Part shown: positions 8,292-16,586 of the stretch, in pieces
Layout: each line of letters opens with the position of its first letter
Numbering within the stretch: position 1 is the first letter of the stretch
The notes under the pieces: model-generated
Told to the model about the DNA's origin: nothing
The model's input: the letters and a program-made list of their open reading frames with translations, nothing else
Database searches by the model: none
Position numbers and translations under genes: made by a program
Source of the DNA: Falsiroseomonas stagni DSM 19981
GTDB lineage: Bacteria; Pseudomonadota; Alphaproteobacteria; Acetobacterales; Acetobacteraceae
Reading direction: 5' to 3'
Assembly: GCF_900114315.1 (NCBI RefSeq)
Contig: NZ_FOSQ01000009.1
Coordinates: 1-64,000, forward strand
DNA: 64,000 bases

Positions 8292-9899
8292 TCAATCGAC
8301 GCGCGCGAAGCGGAAGAAGGGCTGGTTGTTCGCGGCGTGGGGGACGTGGACGTTGCCGCGCATCGCCCAGGGGATCATCTGGTGGTGCAGCGGGATGTGG
8401 GGCACGTCCTCCCGGTACAGGCGCAGCGCCTCGTGGATGGCGGCGGTGCGGCTTTCCCCGGTCTCGGTCTTCATGCGCTGGATCAGGGCGTCCATGCGCG
8501 GGTTGGAATAGCGGCCATAGTTCCAGATGCCATCGCCCTGCGCGCCGTTGCGGGTCGCGACCAGGGACTGGAAGGAATACAGCGCATCCAGCGCCGGCAC
8601 GCCCCAGCCGAGCAGATAAACACTGACGTCATCGCGCTGGATCTGCGCGAAGAAGGGCGCCAGCGGCTGCGCGCGAACGCTGGTCCGCACGCCGATCCGC
8701 GCCCACATCGCCGCGATCGCCTGGCAGATCTGCTCGTCATTGATGTAGCGGTTGTTCGGGCAGTCCAGCGTGATGCCGAAGCCCTGGGGGTAGCCGGCCT
8801 CCGCCAGCAGCGCGCGGGCGCGGGCGGGGTCGAAGGGCAGGCGCACATCCTCGGCCGCCGTGTAGCCATTCACCTGCGGCGGGAAGAAGGTGCCGGTCGG
8901 CACGCTGAAGCCGCGCATCGTGGTGCGATGGATCGCCTGGATGTCGATGGCGTGATACAGCGCCTGGCGCACCCGCAGATCCTTCATCGGGTTGCGACCG
9001 CGGACATCGCTGTACAGCAACTCATCGCGATAGGTGTCCATCGCGAGGAAGATGGTCCGGATCTCCGGCCCCTCCACCACGCGGATGTTCGGCGCGTTGC
9101 GCAGCCGCGCCAGGTCCTGCAGTGGCGGGTCGAGGACGAAATCGACCTCCCCCGACAGCAGCCCCGCGATTCGCGTGGCGTCGGAGGCGATCGGGCGGAA
9201 CACCAGTTCCTGGATGTTGGAGGTCAGGTTGTCCGGCTCCCGCCAGCCATACCAATCCTCGTTCCGGCGCATCACGGTCCGCACATCGCCTTCGCGCGAC
9301 ACCAGGCGGAAGGCGCCCGTGCCGTTGGCGTTGCGGACGGTGTGCATCTCCTCCCGCGCCCTTGTGTTCTGCGGGCGCGTCGCGTTGTGCTTCTCCAGCC
9401 ATGAGCGGGACGCGATGTATACGGAAGCCAGCTTGTTCGGCAGGATCGGGTCCGGGAGCTTCAGGACGATGTCGACGGTGAAGTCATCGACCTTCTCCGC
9501 GCGCTCCACCGTATCGACGAAGATGCCGAAATTGGAGGTCGGCATCAGCGCCCGCTGGATGCTGAACACCACGTCATCGGCCGTGAAGGCCTCGCCCTCA
9601 TGGAACCGCACGCCCTGGCGGAGCGTCAGGCGCCAGCGCGTCGGCTCCACCGCCGTCCAGGCCGTGGCCAGGCCGGGGCGCAGCGTGAGGTCCGCGTTGC
9701 GAGTTATCAGCGTGTCGTACATCTGCTGCAGGATCATCGCGACCGTGCCGATGTTCTGGCTGTGCGGGTCCAGCGTGTTCGCATCCCCGCTCGCCGACCA
9801 TCGCACGGTGCGGTTCTGCGCCTGCGCATCCCCGGCCATCACGCCCAGGCCGAGCCCGGCGCCCAGCACCGCGGCGGCAGCCAACAACATCCTTCGCAT
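8292..9899 (-). CDS. Peptide ABC transporter substrate-binding protein (family 5)
   Basis: Periplasmic binding protein of the DppA/OppA family (SBP_bac_5), 535 residues from the ATG at 9899, which has AAGGGGGAG about 11 bp upstream. The Met at 9923 lacks such a site. The signal peptide reads MRRMLLAAAAVLGAGLGLGV and ends AQAQ. Family landmarks are ANTLDPHSQNIG, RQGVRFHEGEAFTADDVVFS, a central RQALYHAIDIQAI region and a C-terminal ALYSFQSLVATRNG...NPRMDALI stretch. It is the first gene of the importer operon (order A–B–C–D–F) and should set its substrate range, which cannot be read from the sequence. Confidence 0.92.
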   Translation of the reverse strand: MRRMLLAAAAVLGAGLGLGVMAGDAQAQNRTVRWSASGDANTLDPHSQNIGTVAMILQQMYDTLITRNADLTLRPGLATAWTAVEPTRWRLTLRQGVRFHEGEAFTADDVVFSIQRALMPTSNFGIFVDTVERAEKVDDFTVDIVLKLPDPILPNKLASVYIASRSWLEKHNATRPQNTRAREEMHTVRNANGTGAFRLVSREGDVRTVMRRNEDWYGWREPDNLTSNIQELVFRPIASDATRIAGLLSGEVDFVLDPPLQDLARLRNAPNIRVVEGPEIRTIFLAMDTYRDELLYSDVRGRNPMKDLRVRQALYHAIDIQAIHRTTMRGFSVPTGTFFPPQVNGYTAAEDVRLPFDPARARALLAEAGYPQGFGITLDCPNNRYINDEQICQAIAAMWARIGVRTSVRAQPLAPFFAQIQRDDVSVYLLGWGVPALDALYSFQSLVATRNGAQGDGIWNYGRYSNPRMDALIQRMKTETGESRTAAIHEALRLYREDVPHIPLHHQMIPWAMRGNVHVPHAANNQPFFRFARVD

Positions 9900-9995
9900 C
9901 ACCCGGAAACTCCCCCTTCGCATCGCGGATCGTGCGTCCGCGTCTGTGAAGCCCCGGTCATTATCCCGGCGCGATGGCAGGGGGAAGCCCGATGT

Positions 9996-11069
9996 TCAGC
10001 CTGCCCGGCCGGGCGGGGTGGCCGGCGCGCCGGCCGTTGCCCAATCCTTCAGCAGCGTATAGCCCACGGCGAGCAGGACGGGCCCCAGGAACAGCCCCAG
10101 GATGCCGAAGGCCAGCACGCCCCCGATCGCGCCCAGCAGCGTCAGCAGCAGCGGCAGGTCGGCGCCCCGGCTGATCATCCAGGGGCGGATGAAGTTGTCC
10201 ACCGACGAAATCCCCCCCGCCCCATAGACCAGCATGAAGAACCCCCACCCCGTCTGCCCCTGGGTGAACAGCCAGATGGTCGCCGGAATCCAGACCACCG
10301 GTGCCCCGATCGGCAGGATGGAGATCACCCCCGCCACCACGCCCAGCAGCACCGGCTGTGGCACCCCCGCCAGCCACAGCCCGAAGGTCGTCATGGCCCC
10401 CTGCACCACGGCCGTGCCGAGCAGCCCATAGACCACGCCGCGGGTCACATCCCCCGTCAGCTGCATCAGGCGCCGGGTCCGCGGGCCGGCCAGCTTCTCC
10501 ATCACCCGCTCCGCCTGCGCCGCCATGGCGGGCCCGTCGCGGTAGAAGAAGAAGGCCAGGAAGATCGCGAGCAGCAGCTCCGCCAGCCCCGACAGCACCG
10601 CCAGCAGCAGCGACAGCGCGTTGGTCGCGATGGTTCCCGCGAAGGGCTTCACCGCATCGAACAGCCCGGCGAAGGTGGAATCCCAGCCCTCCAGGTAGCT
10701 GCGCGCCGTCTCCCCCACATAGGGCAGGGTGCCGAGCCAGGTGACGAAGTTCGGCAGTCCTTCCAGCAGCAGTTGTTCCACACTGGTCCGCAGGCCCTCG
10801 ATCTCCTCCCGGCTGGTCGGCGTGGCGAAGACCAGCGGCAGGCCGATCAGGATGAATTCCAGCGTCACCATCACCATGGCGGCCTTGCCGGGCGACAGGC
10901 CGGTGCGTTCGCGCAGCAGCCGGAAGGCGGGCCAGGTCGTGAAGGCCAGGATCATCGCCCAGAGCAGGGCGGACACGAAGGGCCGCAGCACCAGGAAGCA
11001 GCCCGCCCCCAGCAGGGCCAGCGCGAACAGCCCCAGCAGCCGGGCGGGTCGGATCGTATCCTGGTCCAT
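9996..11069 (-). CDS. AI-2E/PerM-family transporter
   Basis: A 357-residue polytopic membrane protein of the AI-2E transporter (PerM/YdiK) family, with about eight predicted helices. Visible features are the N-terminal LFALALLGAGCFLVLRPF helix pair, the central DVTRGVVYGLLGTAVVQGAM segment, VISILPIGAPVVWIPA and the C-terminal GLFLGPVLLAVGYTLLKDW. The ATG at 11069 has GGAG 5 bp upstream and is preferred to in-frame starts at 11090–11138. Members export a range of small molecules or act as Na+/H+ antiporters, so an autoinducer role should not be assumed. It is upstream of the peptide transporter on the same strand, but ~100 bp away and probably separate. Confidence 0.85.
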   Translation of the reverse strand: MDQDTIRPARLLGLFALALLGAGCFLVLRPFVSALLWAMILAFTTWPAFRLLRERTGLSPGKAAMVMVTLEFILIGLPLVFATPTSREEIEGLRTSVEQLLLEGLPNFVTWLGTLPYVGETARSYLEGWDSTFAGLFDAVKPFAGTIATNALSLLLAVLSGLAELLLAIFLAFFFYRDGPAMAAQAERVMEKLAGPRTRRLMQLTGDVTRGVVYGLLGTAVVQGAMTTFGLWLAGVPQPVLLGVVAGVISILPIGAPVVWIPATIWLFTQGQTGWGFFMLVYGAGGISSVDNFIRPWMISRGADLPLLLTLLGAIGGVLAFGILGLFLGPVLLAVGYTLLKDWATAGAPATPPGRAG

Positions 11070-11203
11070 GGTCACTCCGAGGCGGGACATGACAGCCATA
11101 GCGGAACCACCGTCCGAGTGCAGCAGCAACCCCGCCACCCGCCGCCGGGCTTGCCCGGCCCAGCCCCCCGGGGCATCACAACCCCAGGGACAGGAGACAG
11201 ACC

Positions 11204-11983
11204 ATGCCGCGCTTCGCCGCCAACCTCTCGATGATGTTCAACGAAGTGCCCTTCCTCGACCGGTTCGAGGCCGCGGCCAAGGCCGGCTTCAAGGCGGTCG
11301 AGTTCCTCTTTCCCTATGATTTCGCCGCCGCCGACATTGCCGCCCGCCTGAAGGACAACGGCCTGCAGCAGGTTCTGTTCAACGCCCCCCCTGGCGACTG
11401 GACGAAGGGGGAGCGTGGCCAGGCCGCCCTGCCCGGCCGTCAGGCCGAGTTCCGGGAAGGATTCAAGCGCGCCCTCGACTACGCCGCCGCGCTGTCCTGC
11501 CCCCGCATCCATGTCATGTCCGGCCTGGCCCCCGCCGGCGTGGCGCATGACAGCATGACCGGCACGCTCGCCGCCAACCTGGCCTGGGCCGCCGAACAGG
11601 CGAACCCCGCCGGCGTGAAGCCGGTGATCGAGCCGATCAACCACCGCGACATCCCCGGCTTCTTCCTCAACACCCTGGCCCAGGGCGCCGCGGTGATCGA
11701 GGCCGTGGGCCCCGACAAGGTCGGCCTGCAATTCGACCTCTACCACTGCCAGATCACCGAAGGTGACCTGGTGAAGCGGGTGGAGAAGTACCTGCCCATC
11801 ACCGCCCATATGCAGGTTGCCGACAATCCCGGCCGGAACGAGCCCGGCACCGGCGAGGTGAACTGGCCCTTCGTCTTCAAGAAGATCGACGAACTCGGCT
11901 TCCGCGGCTGGATCGGCTGCGAATACAGGCCGGCGGCGGAGACGGTGGCCGGCCTCGGCTGGTTCGCCCCCTACAAGGGCTGA
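11204..11983 (+). CDS. hyi: Hydroxypyruvate isomerase
   Basis: A 259-residue TIM-barrel enzyme of the Hyi/OtnI family that interconverts hydroxypyruvate and tartronate semialdehyde (2-oxo-tetronate in the OtnI branch). The N-terminus PRFAANLSMMFNEVPFLDRF is highly characteristic. Predicted metal ligands are E143 (VIEPIN), D178 (QFDLYH) and E240 (GCEYRP), with H202 nearby. AGGAGA precedes the ATG by ~7 bp. It leads an operon with a nicotinamidase-like hydrolase (gap 2 bp) and a tartronate-semialdehyde-type reductase, which together fit glyoxylate assimilation to glycerate. Glyoxylate carboligase (gcl) is not in the window. Confidence 0.92.
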   Translation: MPRFAANLSMMFNEVPFLDRFEAAAKAGFKAVEFLFPYDFAAADIAARLKDNGLQQVLFNAPPGDWTKGERGQAALPGRQAEFREGFKRALDYAAALSCPRIHVMSGLAPAGVAHDSMTGTLAANLAWAAEQANPAGVKPVIEPINHRDIPGFFLNTLAQGAAVIEAVGPDKVGLQFDLYHCQITEGDLVKRVEKYLPITAHMQVADNPGRNEPGTGEVNWPFVFKKIDELGFRGWIGCEYRPAAETVAGLGWFAPYKG

Positions 11984-11985
11984 CG

Positions 11986-12642
11986 GTGCGCCCGGCCCTG
12001 CATGCGGAGGAGGATGTGCTGCTGGTCGTGGACCCGCAGCCCACCTTCATGGCGCTCTGCCCCGATGAACTGCCGGTGCCGGGGGCGGAGGCGGTGATCC
12101 CCGTCATCAACCGCATCCTGGCCGGCCCCATCGCCCGCGCCGTTGTCACGCAGGACTGGCACCACCCGCGGCACCTCTCCTTCGCCAGCCAGCATCCCGG
12201 CAAGCGGCCGCTGGAGACGGTGGACCTGCCCTATGGCACCCAGGTGCTGTGGCCGGACCACGGCGTGCGCGCCACACCCGGCGCCGCCATCCACCCCGCC
12301 CTCGACCAGGCCAAGGTCGTGATGATCCTCCGCAAGGGTTTTCGCCAGGCCATCGACAGCTATTCCGGCTTCCGGGAGAACGACCGGCAGACCGGCACGG
12401 GCCTCGCGGAATGGCTGCGCGCGGTCGGCGCCAGGCGCCTGTTCATCGCCGGCATCACCCGCCCCTATTGCGTGGACTGGACGGCGGAGGACGCCGCCGC
12501 CGCGCGGTTCGAGACCTGGGTGGTCGAGGATGCCTGTGCCCGCCTCGGCCCCGACGACGCCCTGGATGCCAGCCGCGCCCGGCTGGAAGCCCAGGGCATC
12601 CGCTTCACCACCGCCGACACGCTTCACGGAGAGAACGCATGA
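11986..12642 (+). CDS. Nicotinamidase-like cysteine hydrolase
   Basis: A 218-residue isochorismatase-fold amidase resembling PncA (nicotinamide to nicotinate). The catalytic triad is present: D16 (VVDPQPTF), K117 (LRKGFR) and C162 (RPYCVDW). The metal site D57/H59 (TQDWHHP) and H70 (SQHPGK) is also intact, as is the DSYSGFREND segment. The usual DxQxDF motif here reads DPQPTF, so the second acidic residue is replaced by Thr, which may shift substrate preference. It starts with GTG 2 bp after hyi and overlaps the following reductase gene by ATGA. Its presence inside a hydroxypyruvate/tartronate-semialdehyde operon is odd for an NAD-salvage enzyme; hydrolysis of another amide or ureide is possible. 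Confidence 0.82.
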   Translation: MRPALHAEEDVLLVVDPQPTFMALCPDELPVPGAEAVIPVINRILAGPIARAVVTQDWHHPRHLSFASQHPGKRPLETVDLPYGTQVLWPDHGVRATPGAAIHPALDQAKVVMILRKGFRQAIDSYSGFRENDRQTGTGLAEWLRAVGARRLFIAGITRPYCVDWTAEDAAAARFETWVVEDACARLGPDDALDASRARLEAQGIRFTTADTLHGENA

Positions 12643-13526
12643 ACATCGGATTCCTCGGCCTCGGCATCATGGGCCGCCCCATGGCGGGCCACCTCAAGGC
12701 CGCCGGCCATGACGTGACGGTGGTGGAGCGCCGCTCGCTCACCGCCGAGGACCGCGCGAATTTCGCCGTGGCGCCGACCGCCGCCGCCGTCGCCGCGGGC
12801 GCCGAGATCGTCATCCTGATGGTCCCCGACACCCCTGATGTCGAAGCTGTGCTGTTCGGTGCGAACGGCGTTGCCGCCGGCCTCAAGCCCGGCACCCTCG
12901 TCATCGACATGTCGTCCATCAGCCCCACGGCGACGAAAATCTTCGCGGAGAGGATCAAGGCGCTGGGCGGCGAATACCTCGATGCCCCGGTCTCCGGCGG
13001 CGAGGTCGGCGCGAAGAACGCCGCGCTGACCATCATGGTCGGCGGCGCCCAGGCCAGCTTCGACCGCGCGCTGCCGGTCTTCGAGAAGATGGGCAAGAAC
13101 ATCACCCTCGTCGGCACGGAGAACGGCGCCGGCCAGACCTGCAAGGTCGCCAACCAGATCATCGTGGCGCTCACGATCGAGGCGGTGGGCGAGGCCCTCG
13201 TCTTCGCCTCCAAGGCGGGCGCCGATCCCGCCAAGGTGCGCCAGGCGCTGATGGGCGGCCTCGCCACCTCCCGCATCCTGGAACTGCACGGGGAGCGGAT
13301 GATCAAGCGCACCTTCGCCCCCGGCTTCCGGATCGAACTGCACCAGAAGGACCTGGCGCTGGCGCTCTCCGCCGGCAAGGAACTCGGCGTCGCGCTGCCC
13401 AACACGGCCTCCACCGCCCAGCTCATGGCGTCCTGCGCCGCGATGGGCGGCGGCGCCTGGGACCATTCCGGCCTGGTGAAGGCGCTGGAGACGATGGCCG
13501 CCCACAAGGTCGCCCCGGACGCCTGA
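12639..13526 (+). CDS. 2-hydroxy-3-oxopropionate (tartronate semialdehyde) reductase family protein
   Basis: A 295-residue beta-hydroxyacid dehydrogenase of the GarR/GlxR type, expected to reduce tartronate semialdehyde to D-glycerate with NAD(P)H. The Rossmann motif GFLGLGIMGRPMA (4–16) opens the protein. The substrate loop DAPVSGGEVGAKNAALTIMVGG and the catalytic Lys169 in GAGQTCKVANQ are intact. The ATG at 12639 overlaps the TGA of the preceding gene and has GGAGAG just upstream. A much longer open frame upstream in the same register is a shadow of the hydrolase gene. Close relatives include 3-hydroxyisobutyrate dehydrogenase and succinic-semialdehyde reductase. The neighbouring hyi favours the glyoxylate-pathway reading. 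Confidence 0.88.
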   Translation: MNIGFLGLGIMGRPMAGHLKAAGHDVTVVERRSLTAEDRANFAVAPTAAAVAAGAEIVILMVPDTPDVEAVLFGANGVAAGLKPGTLVIDMSSISPTATKIFAERIKALGGEYLDAPVSGGEVGAKNAALTIMVGGAQASFDRALPVFEKMGKNITLVGTENGAGQTCKVANQIIVALTIEAVGEALVFASKAGADPAKVRQALMGGLATSRILELHGERMIKRTFAPGFRIELHQKDLALALSAGKELGVALPNTASTAQLMASCAAMGGGAWDHSGLVKALETMAAHKVAPDA

Positions 13527-13552
13527 GGCCGGACGCCCTTCAACCCGCCTAA

Positions 13553-13582
13553 ATCCGGATCAATCCCATGATTGATCCGGAT
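13553..13582. promoter_or_regulatory. Perfect 13-bp inverted repeat downstream of the glyoxylate operon
   Basis: ATCCGGATCAATC (13553–13565) and its exact complement GATTGATCCGGAT (13570–13582) are separated by 4 nt, starting 27 bp after the reductase stop. No T-tract follows in either direction, so it is not a classical intrinsic terminator. It could be a terminator variant or a binding site for a dimeric regulator, for instance the XRE protein encoded 234 bp downstream. The rest of this 289-bp spacer (13583–13815) is markedly less GC-rich around 13670–13760 and probably contains the regulator's promoter. I see no gene in it. Confidence 0.7.
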
Positions 13583-13815
13583 CACTCCATCCATTGGGTC
13601 CAGAAGAACGCCGCGGTCAGGTCCATCCCGCCGTGCAAACTCGCCGGTAGTACACAACCTAGAGCGGCATTCTCCCATATGCCGATACAATTTTTCCGCG
13701 TTTTTCACGTTGCATCCGGCGTAAATGTCCCGCATTTTCGCGTCCGGACGACGCCTGTGAGATTCTGTCTCCTGCGCGTGGTTGTGTCTTGCTGGTGCGA
13801 CCTACGGGGGATTGC

Positions 13816-14691
13816 ATGCGCTTCGCTGATATCGGGCAGCAGCTGAGGGCCTATCGCCTGGAATCCGGCCTGCGGGCGGAGGAGATCGCCGCACGCCTCG
13901 GCGTCTCCCGCGCCGCGCTCTATCGGTACGAGAAGGGCGAGGTCATCAAGCTGGATACGATCCGGCGCCTGGCGGAACTGTTGAAGATCTCGCCGCTCTC
14001 GCTGCTCGGCATCGGGGTCGAATACTTCGCGCGCCCCCTCGCCTTCCAGGAACGCCTCCGCCAGGTGGAGGAACAGGCCGACCAGATCCTCATCGTCGGC
14101 GGCGCCTATTGCTACCAGGTCACCAGCGATGCCTTCGACGGCGCCGTGGGCGAAGCCTGGACGGAAGCCGCGGATGCGGCGCCGGAGCGGATGCAGGCGC
14201 GCGCCAGCGCCGACCAGGCGCTCGGCCTCCTCGCCGCCCGCAAGCGCCTCCATGCTTCCCGCCGCCCCACCATCATCGCCATCCTGAGCGAGGCCGCGCT
14301 GAAGCGCTTCCTGTCGGAAGGCGTCGCCGCCGGCCTCACCGTGCCGGAACGCACCCGCCAGCGCTGCCTCGCCGCGGCGCGGCAGGAAGCGGAAGCCATC
14401 GCCGCCATGATGGAAAGCGTGCCCATCGGCGTACAGCTCGGCATCGCGACAGGGGCGGAGCCCTCGGGCGGCTTCATGGTCATGCGCGGGCGGGAACGTG
14501 CCCATGTCGTGGCCGGCCCCTTCCCCGCCGACACGCCCCCCAATGGCGGGCTCGGCGTCGGGTCCATCACCGCGGCGGATGAAGCGGTGGCGGCGCACCA
14601 GCGCGTGGCGGAAGTCGCCTGGCGCGATGCGCTGAAGGGCGCGGCCGCAGCCCAGCGCGTCCGCGACCTCATCAAGGCCACGGGCGGCTGA
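13816..14691 (+). CDS. XRE-family transcriptional regulator
   Basis: A 291-residue DNA-binding protein. Residues ~5–62 form a lambda-Cro/XRE helix-turn-helix: IGQQLRAYRLESGLRAEEIA, then ARLGVSRAALYRYEKGEVI. The remaining ~230 residues form a helix-rich domain I do not recognise in detail, with a possible ligand pocket and a central ARKRLHASRRPT. The ATG at 13816 is preceded by GGGGGA about 6 bp upstream; an in-frame ATG at 13789 lacks a site. There is no clear operon partner: the next gene is convergent. Control of the upstream glyoxylate operon is possible given the palindrome between them, but nothing in the sequence proves it. Confidence 0.82.
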   Translation: MRFADIGQQLRAYRLESGLRAEEIAARLGVSRAALYRYEKGEVIKLDTIRRLAELLKISPLSLLGIGVEYFARPLAFQERLRQVEEQADQILIVGGAYCYQVTSDAFDGAVGEAWTEAADAAPERMQARASADQALGLLAARKRLHASRRPTIIAILSEAALKRFLSEGVAAGLTVPERTRQRCLAAARQEAEAIAAMMESVPIGVQLGIATGAEPSGGFMVMRGRERAHVVAGPFPADTPPNGGLGVGSITAADEAVAAHQRVAEVAWRDALKGAAAAQRVRDLIKATGG

Positions 14692-14706
14692 ACGGCGCCC
14701 CGCCGG

Positions 14707-16500
14707 CTACAGGATCAGGTCGCTGGCGTTGATCCTCGGCACGCCCTGGATGGCGACGACGAACTCCGCGGTGGCGAAATCGCCATCCGTGTTCACCCAC
14801 AGCAGCCCGGCCTTGTCGCGGAACGAATATTCGTAGCGGACCTGGCCGGCGGCGCCGAAGCCGAGATTGCCGATGAAGTCGAGCGTCGGGACCCCCGCCA
14901 CGGCGGCGAGGCCCGAAAGGTCGATCCGGTCGCCGGACACGCGGCTGAAATCGGCGATCAGGTCCGCCTCCTTCGCCACCAGCTCCAGATCCGCATCGTA
15001 ATAGGCACCCGCCGCATCGGCGGTGGCGGAGGTGGAATCGGAAAGCACCGCGAAGCGGAACATGTCGGACCCGCTGCCGCCGACAAGCACGTCGCGCCCC
15101 TCGCCACCCGCCAGGGTGTCGTTGCCGCTGCGCCCCTCCAGCCGGTTCGCGGCCACGCTGCCGATCATCACGTTGCCCGCATCATTGCCGATGCCGACCA
15201 CGGCGCGCGCGCCCAGCAGGGTCAGGTCCTCCACATTGGCCGCCAGGCTGAAGGACAGCGTCGCGATCACGCCGTCACGCCCGCCACCCAGCGCCTCGAT
15301 CACCTGGTCCTTCGCGTTGTCGACCATGTAGAGGTCGTCACCCGCGCCACCCTTCAGCAGGTCGGCGCCCGCGCCGCCATCCAGCGTATTCGCCCCGGCA
15401 TTGCCCTCGATGGCGTTTGACAGCGGGGTGCCGGTGCCAGCCACGTCGGCGCTGCCGGTCAGCACCAGGTTCTCGATGTTGTCGGTCAGCACATAATCGG
15501 CGCCGATACGCACCGTGTCGATGCCGCCGCGCGCCGTCTCCACCACCACGTCGCTGGTGCTGTCGAGGACGTAGGTATCGTTGCCCTGGCCGCCTTCCAG
15601 CGTATCCGCGCCGAGCCCGCCATCCAGCCAGTTCGCCGCCGTGCTGCCGGTGATGAGGTTGTCGAGGTCGTTGCCGATGCCGCGGATGGCGGTGGCCGCC
15701 GTCAGCACCAGCTTCTCCACATGCGCCGCCAGGGTGAAGGAGATGGTGGCCCGGACGACATCAGCCGTCCCCTCCCCATCCGCTTCCACGACCAGGTCGC
15801 GCGCATGGTCGACGATGTAGGTGTCGTTCCCGTCGCCGCCGATCAGCGTATCGGCGCCGCCGCCGCCATCCAGCCGGTTGTCGCCGATCGTGCCGGTGAT
15901 CTCGTTCGCCAGTTCGTTGCCGGCGCCACGGATGGCGGCCCCTTCCAGGGCCAGCTTCTCGATGTAGCGGCCGAGCGTGAAGTCGACGCTGGAGAAGACG
16001 ATATCCGTGCCGTTGCCATCCACCTCGATGACGCGGTCGCCGGCATCGTCCACATGGTAGGTATCGGAACCGAGGCCGCCCGCCATCGTGTCCGCGCCCG
16101 CGCCGCCATCGATGTCATTGGCCGCGACATTGCCGGTGATGCGGTTCGCCAGGGCGTTGCCCCTGCCGTCCGCGGCGGCACGGCCGGTCAGCACCAGGTT
16201 CTCGACATTGTCGGCGGCGCCGAGGTCGAAGGTGCCGGAGGAGAGGACGTTGTCGATGCCGCCGCCCGCGGCTTCGATGATCCTCGCCGTCGTGCCGCTG
16301 ATCACGAAGGTGTCGTTGCCCGCGCCACCATCCAGCGTATCCGCACCGATTCCGGCGATCAGGCTGTCATTGCCCGCATTGCCGTAGAGGACGTCGTCGC
16401 CGATCGTGCCCGTCAACGTGTCGTTGTAGCGGGACCCGCGGAGCGTAATGCCGGACGGCGCCGCCGCCGCAACCCCGCCCGGGCCAATAACGACTGTCAT
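14707..16500 (-). CDS. RTX calcium-binding repeat protein
   Basis: A 597-residue acidic, Cys-poor protein made of roughly 90–100-residue modules. Each module combines an RTX nonapeptide block (GGxGxDxxx, e.g. [26 protein letters not shown]) with a beta segment of the type [25 protein letters not shown]. RTX blocks fold on Ca2+ outside the cell. The C-terminal ~120 residues ([20 protein letters not shown], then [11 protein letters not shown] and LLWVNTDGD) match the serralysin-like C-terminal region used for type I secretion. There is no N-terminal signal peptide and no catalytic domain. The ATG at 16500 has GAGG 6 bp upstream. No ABC exporter, membrane fusion protein or TolC gene is nearby. 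An adhesin or surface-matrix role is likely but unproven. Confidence 0.85.
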   Translation of the reverse strand: MTVVIGPGGVAAAAPSGITLRGSRYNDTLTGTIGDDVLYGNAGNDSLIAGIGADTLDGGAGNDTFVISGTTARIIEAAGGGIDNVLSSGTFDLGAADNVENLVLTGRAAADGRGNALANRITGNVAANDIDGGAGADTMAGGLGSDTYHVDDAGDRVIEVDGNGTDIVFSSVDFTLGRYIEKLALEGAAIRGAGNELANEITGTIGDNRLDGGGGADTLIGGDGNDTYIVDHARDLVVEADGEGTADVVRATISFTLAAHVEKLVLTAATAIRGIGNDLDNLITGSTAANWLDGGLGADTLEGGQGNDTYVLDSTSDVVVETARGGIDTVRIGADYVLTDNIENLVLTGSADVAGTGTPLSNAIEGNAGANTLDGGAGADLLKGGAGDDLYMVDNAKDQVIEALGGGRDGVIATLSFSLAANVEDLTLLGARAVVGIGNDAGNVMIGSVAANRLEGRSGNDTLAGGEGRDVLVGGSGSDMFRFAVLSDSTSATADAAGAYYDADLELVAKEADLIADFSRVSGDRIDLSGLAAVAGVPTLDFIGNLGFGAAGQVRYEYSFRDKAGLLWVNTDGDFATAEFVVAIQGVPRINASDLIL

Positions 16501-16586
16501 GATAGCCTCTGGTGAAGAATGAGGCCCTGTCGTCGCGCCGCGATATCACCAGAACTTGAACAGTATCGGGATGATCCGGCAGACCG

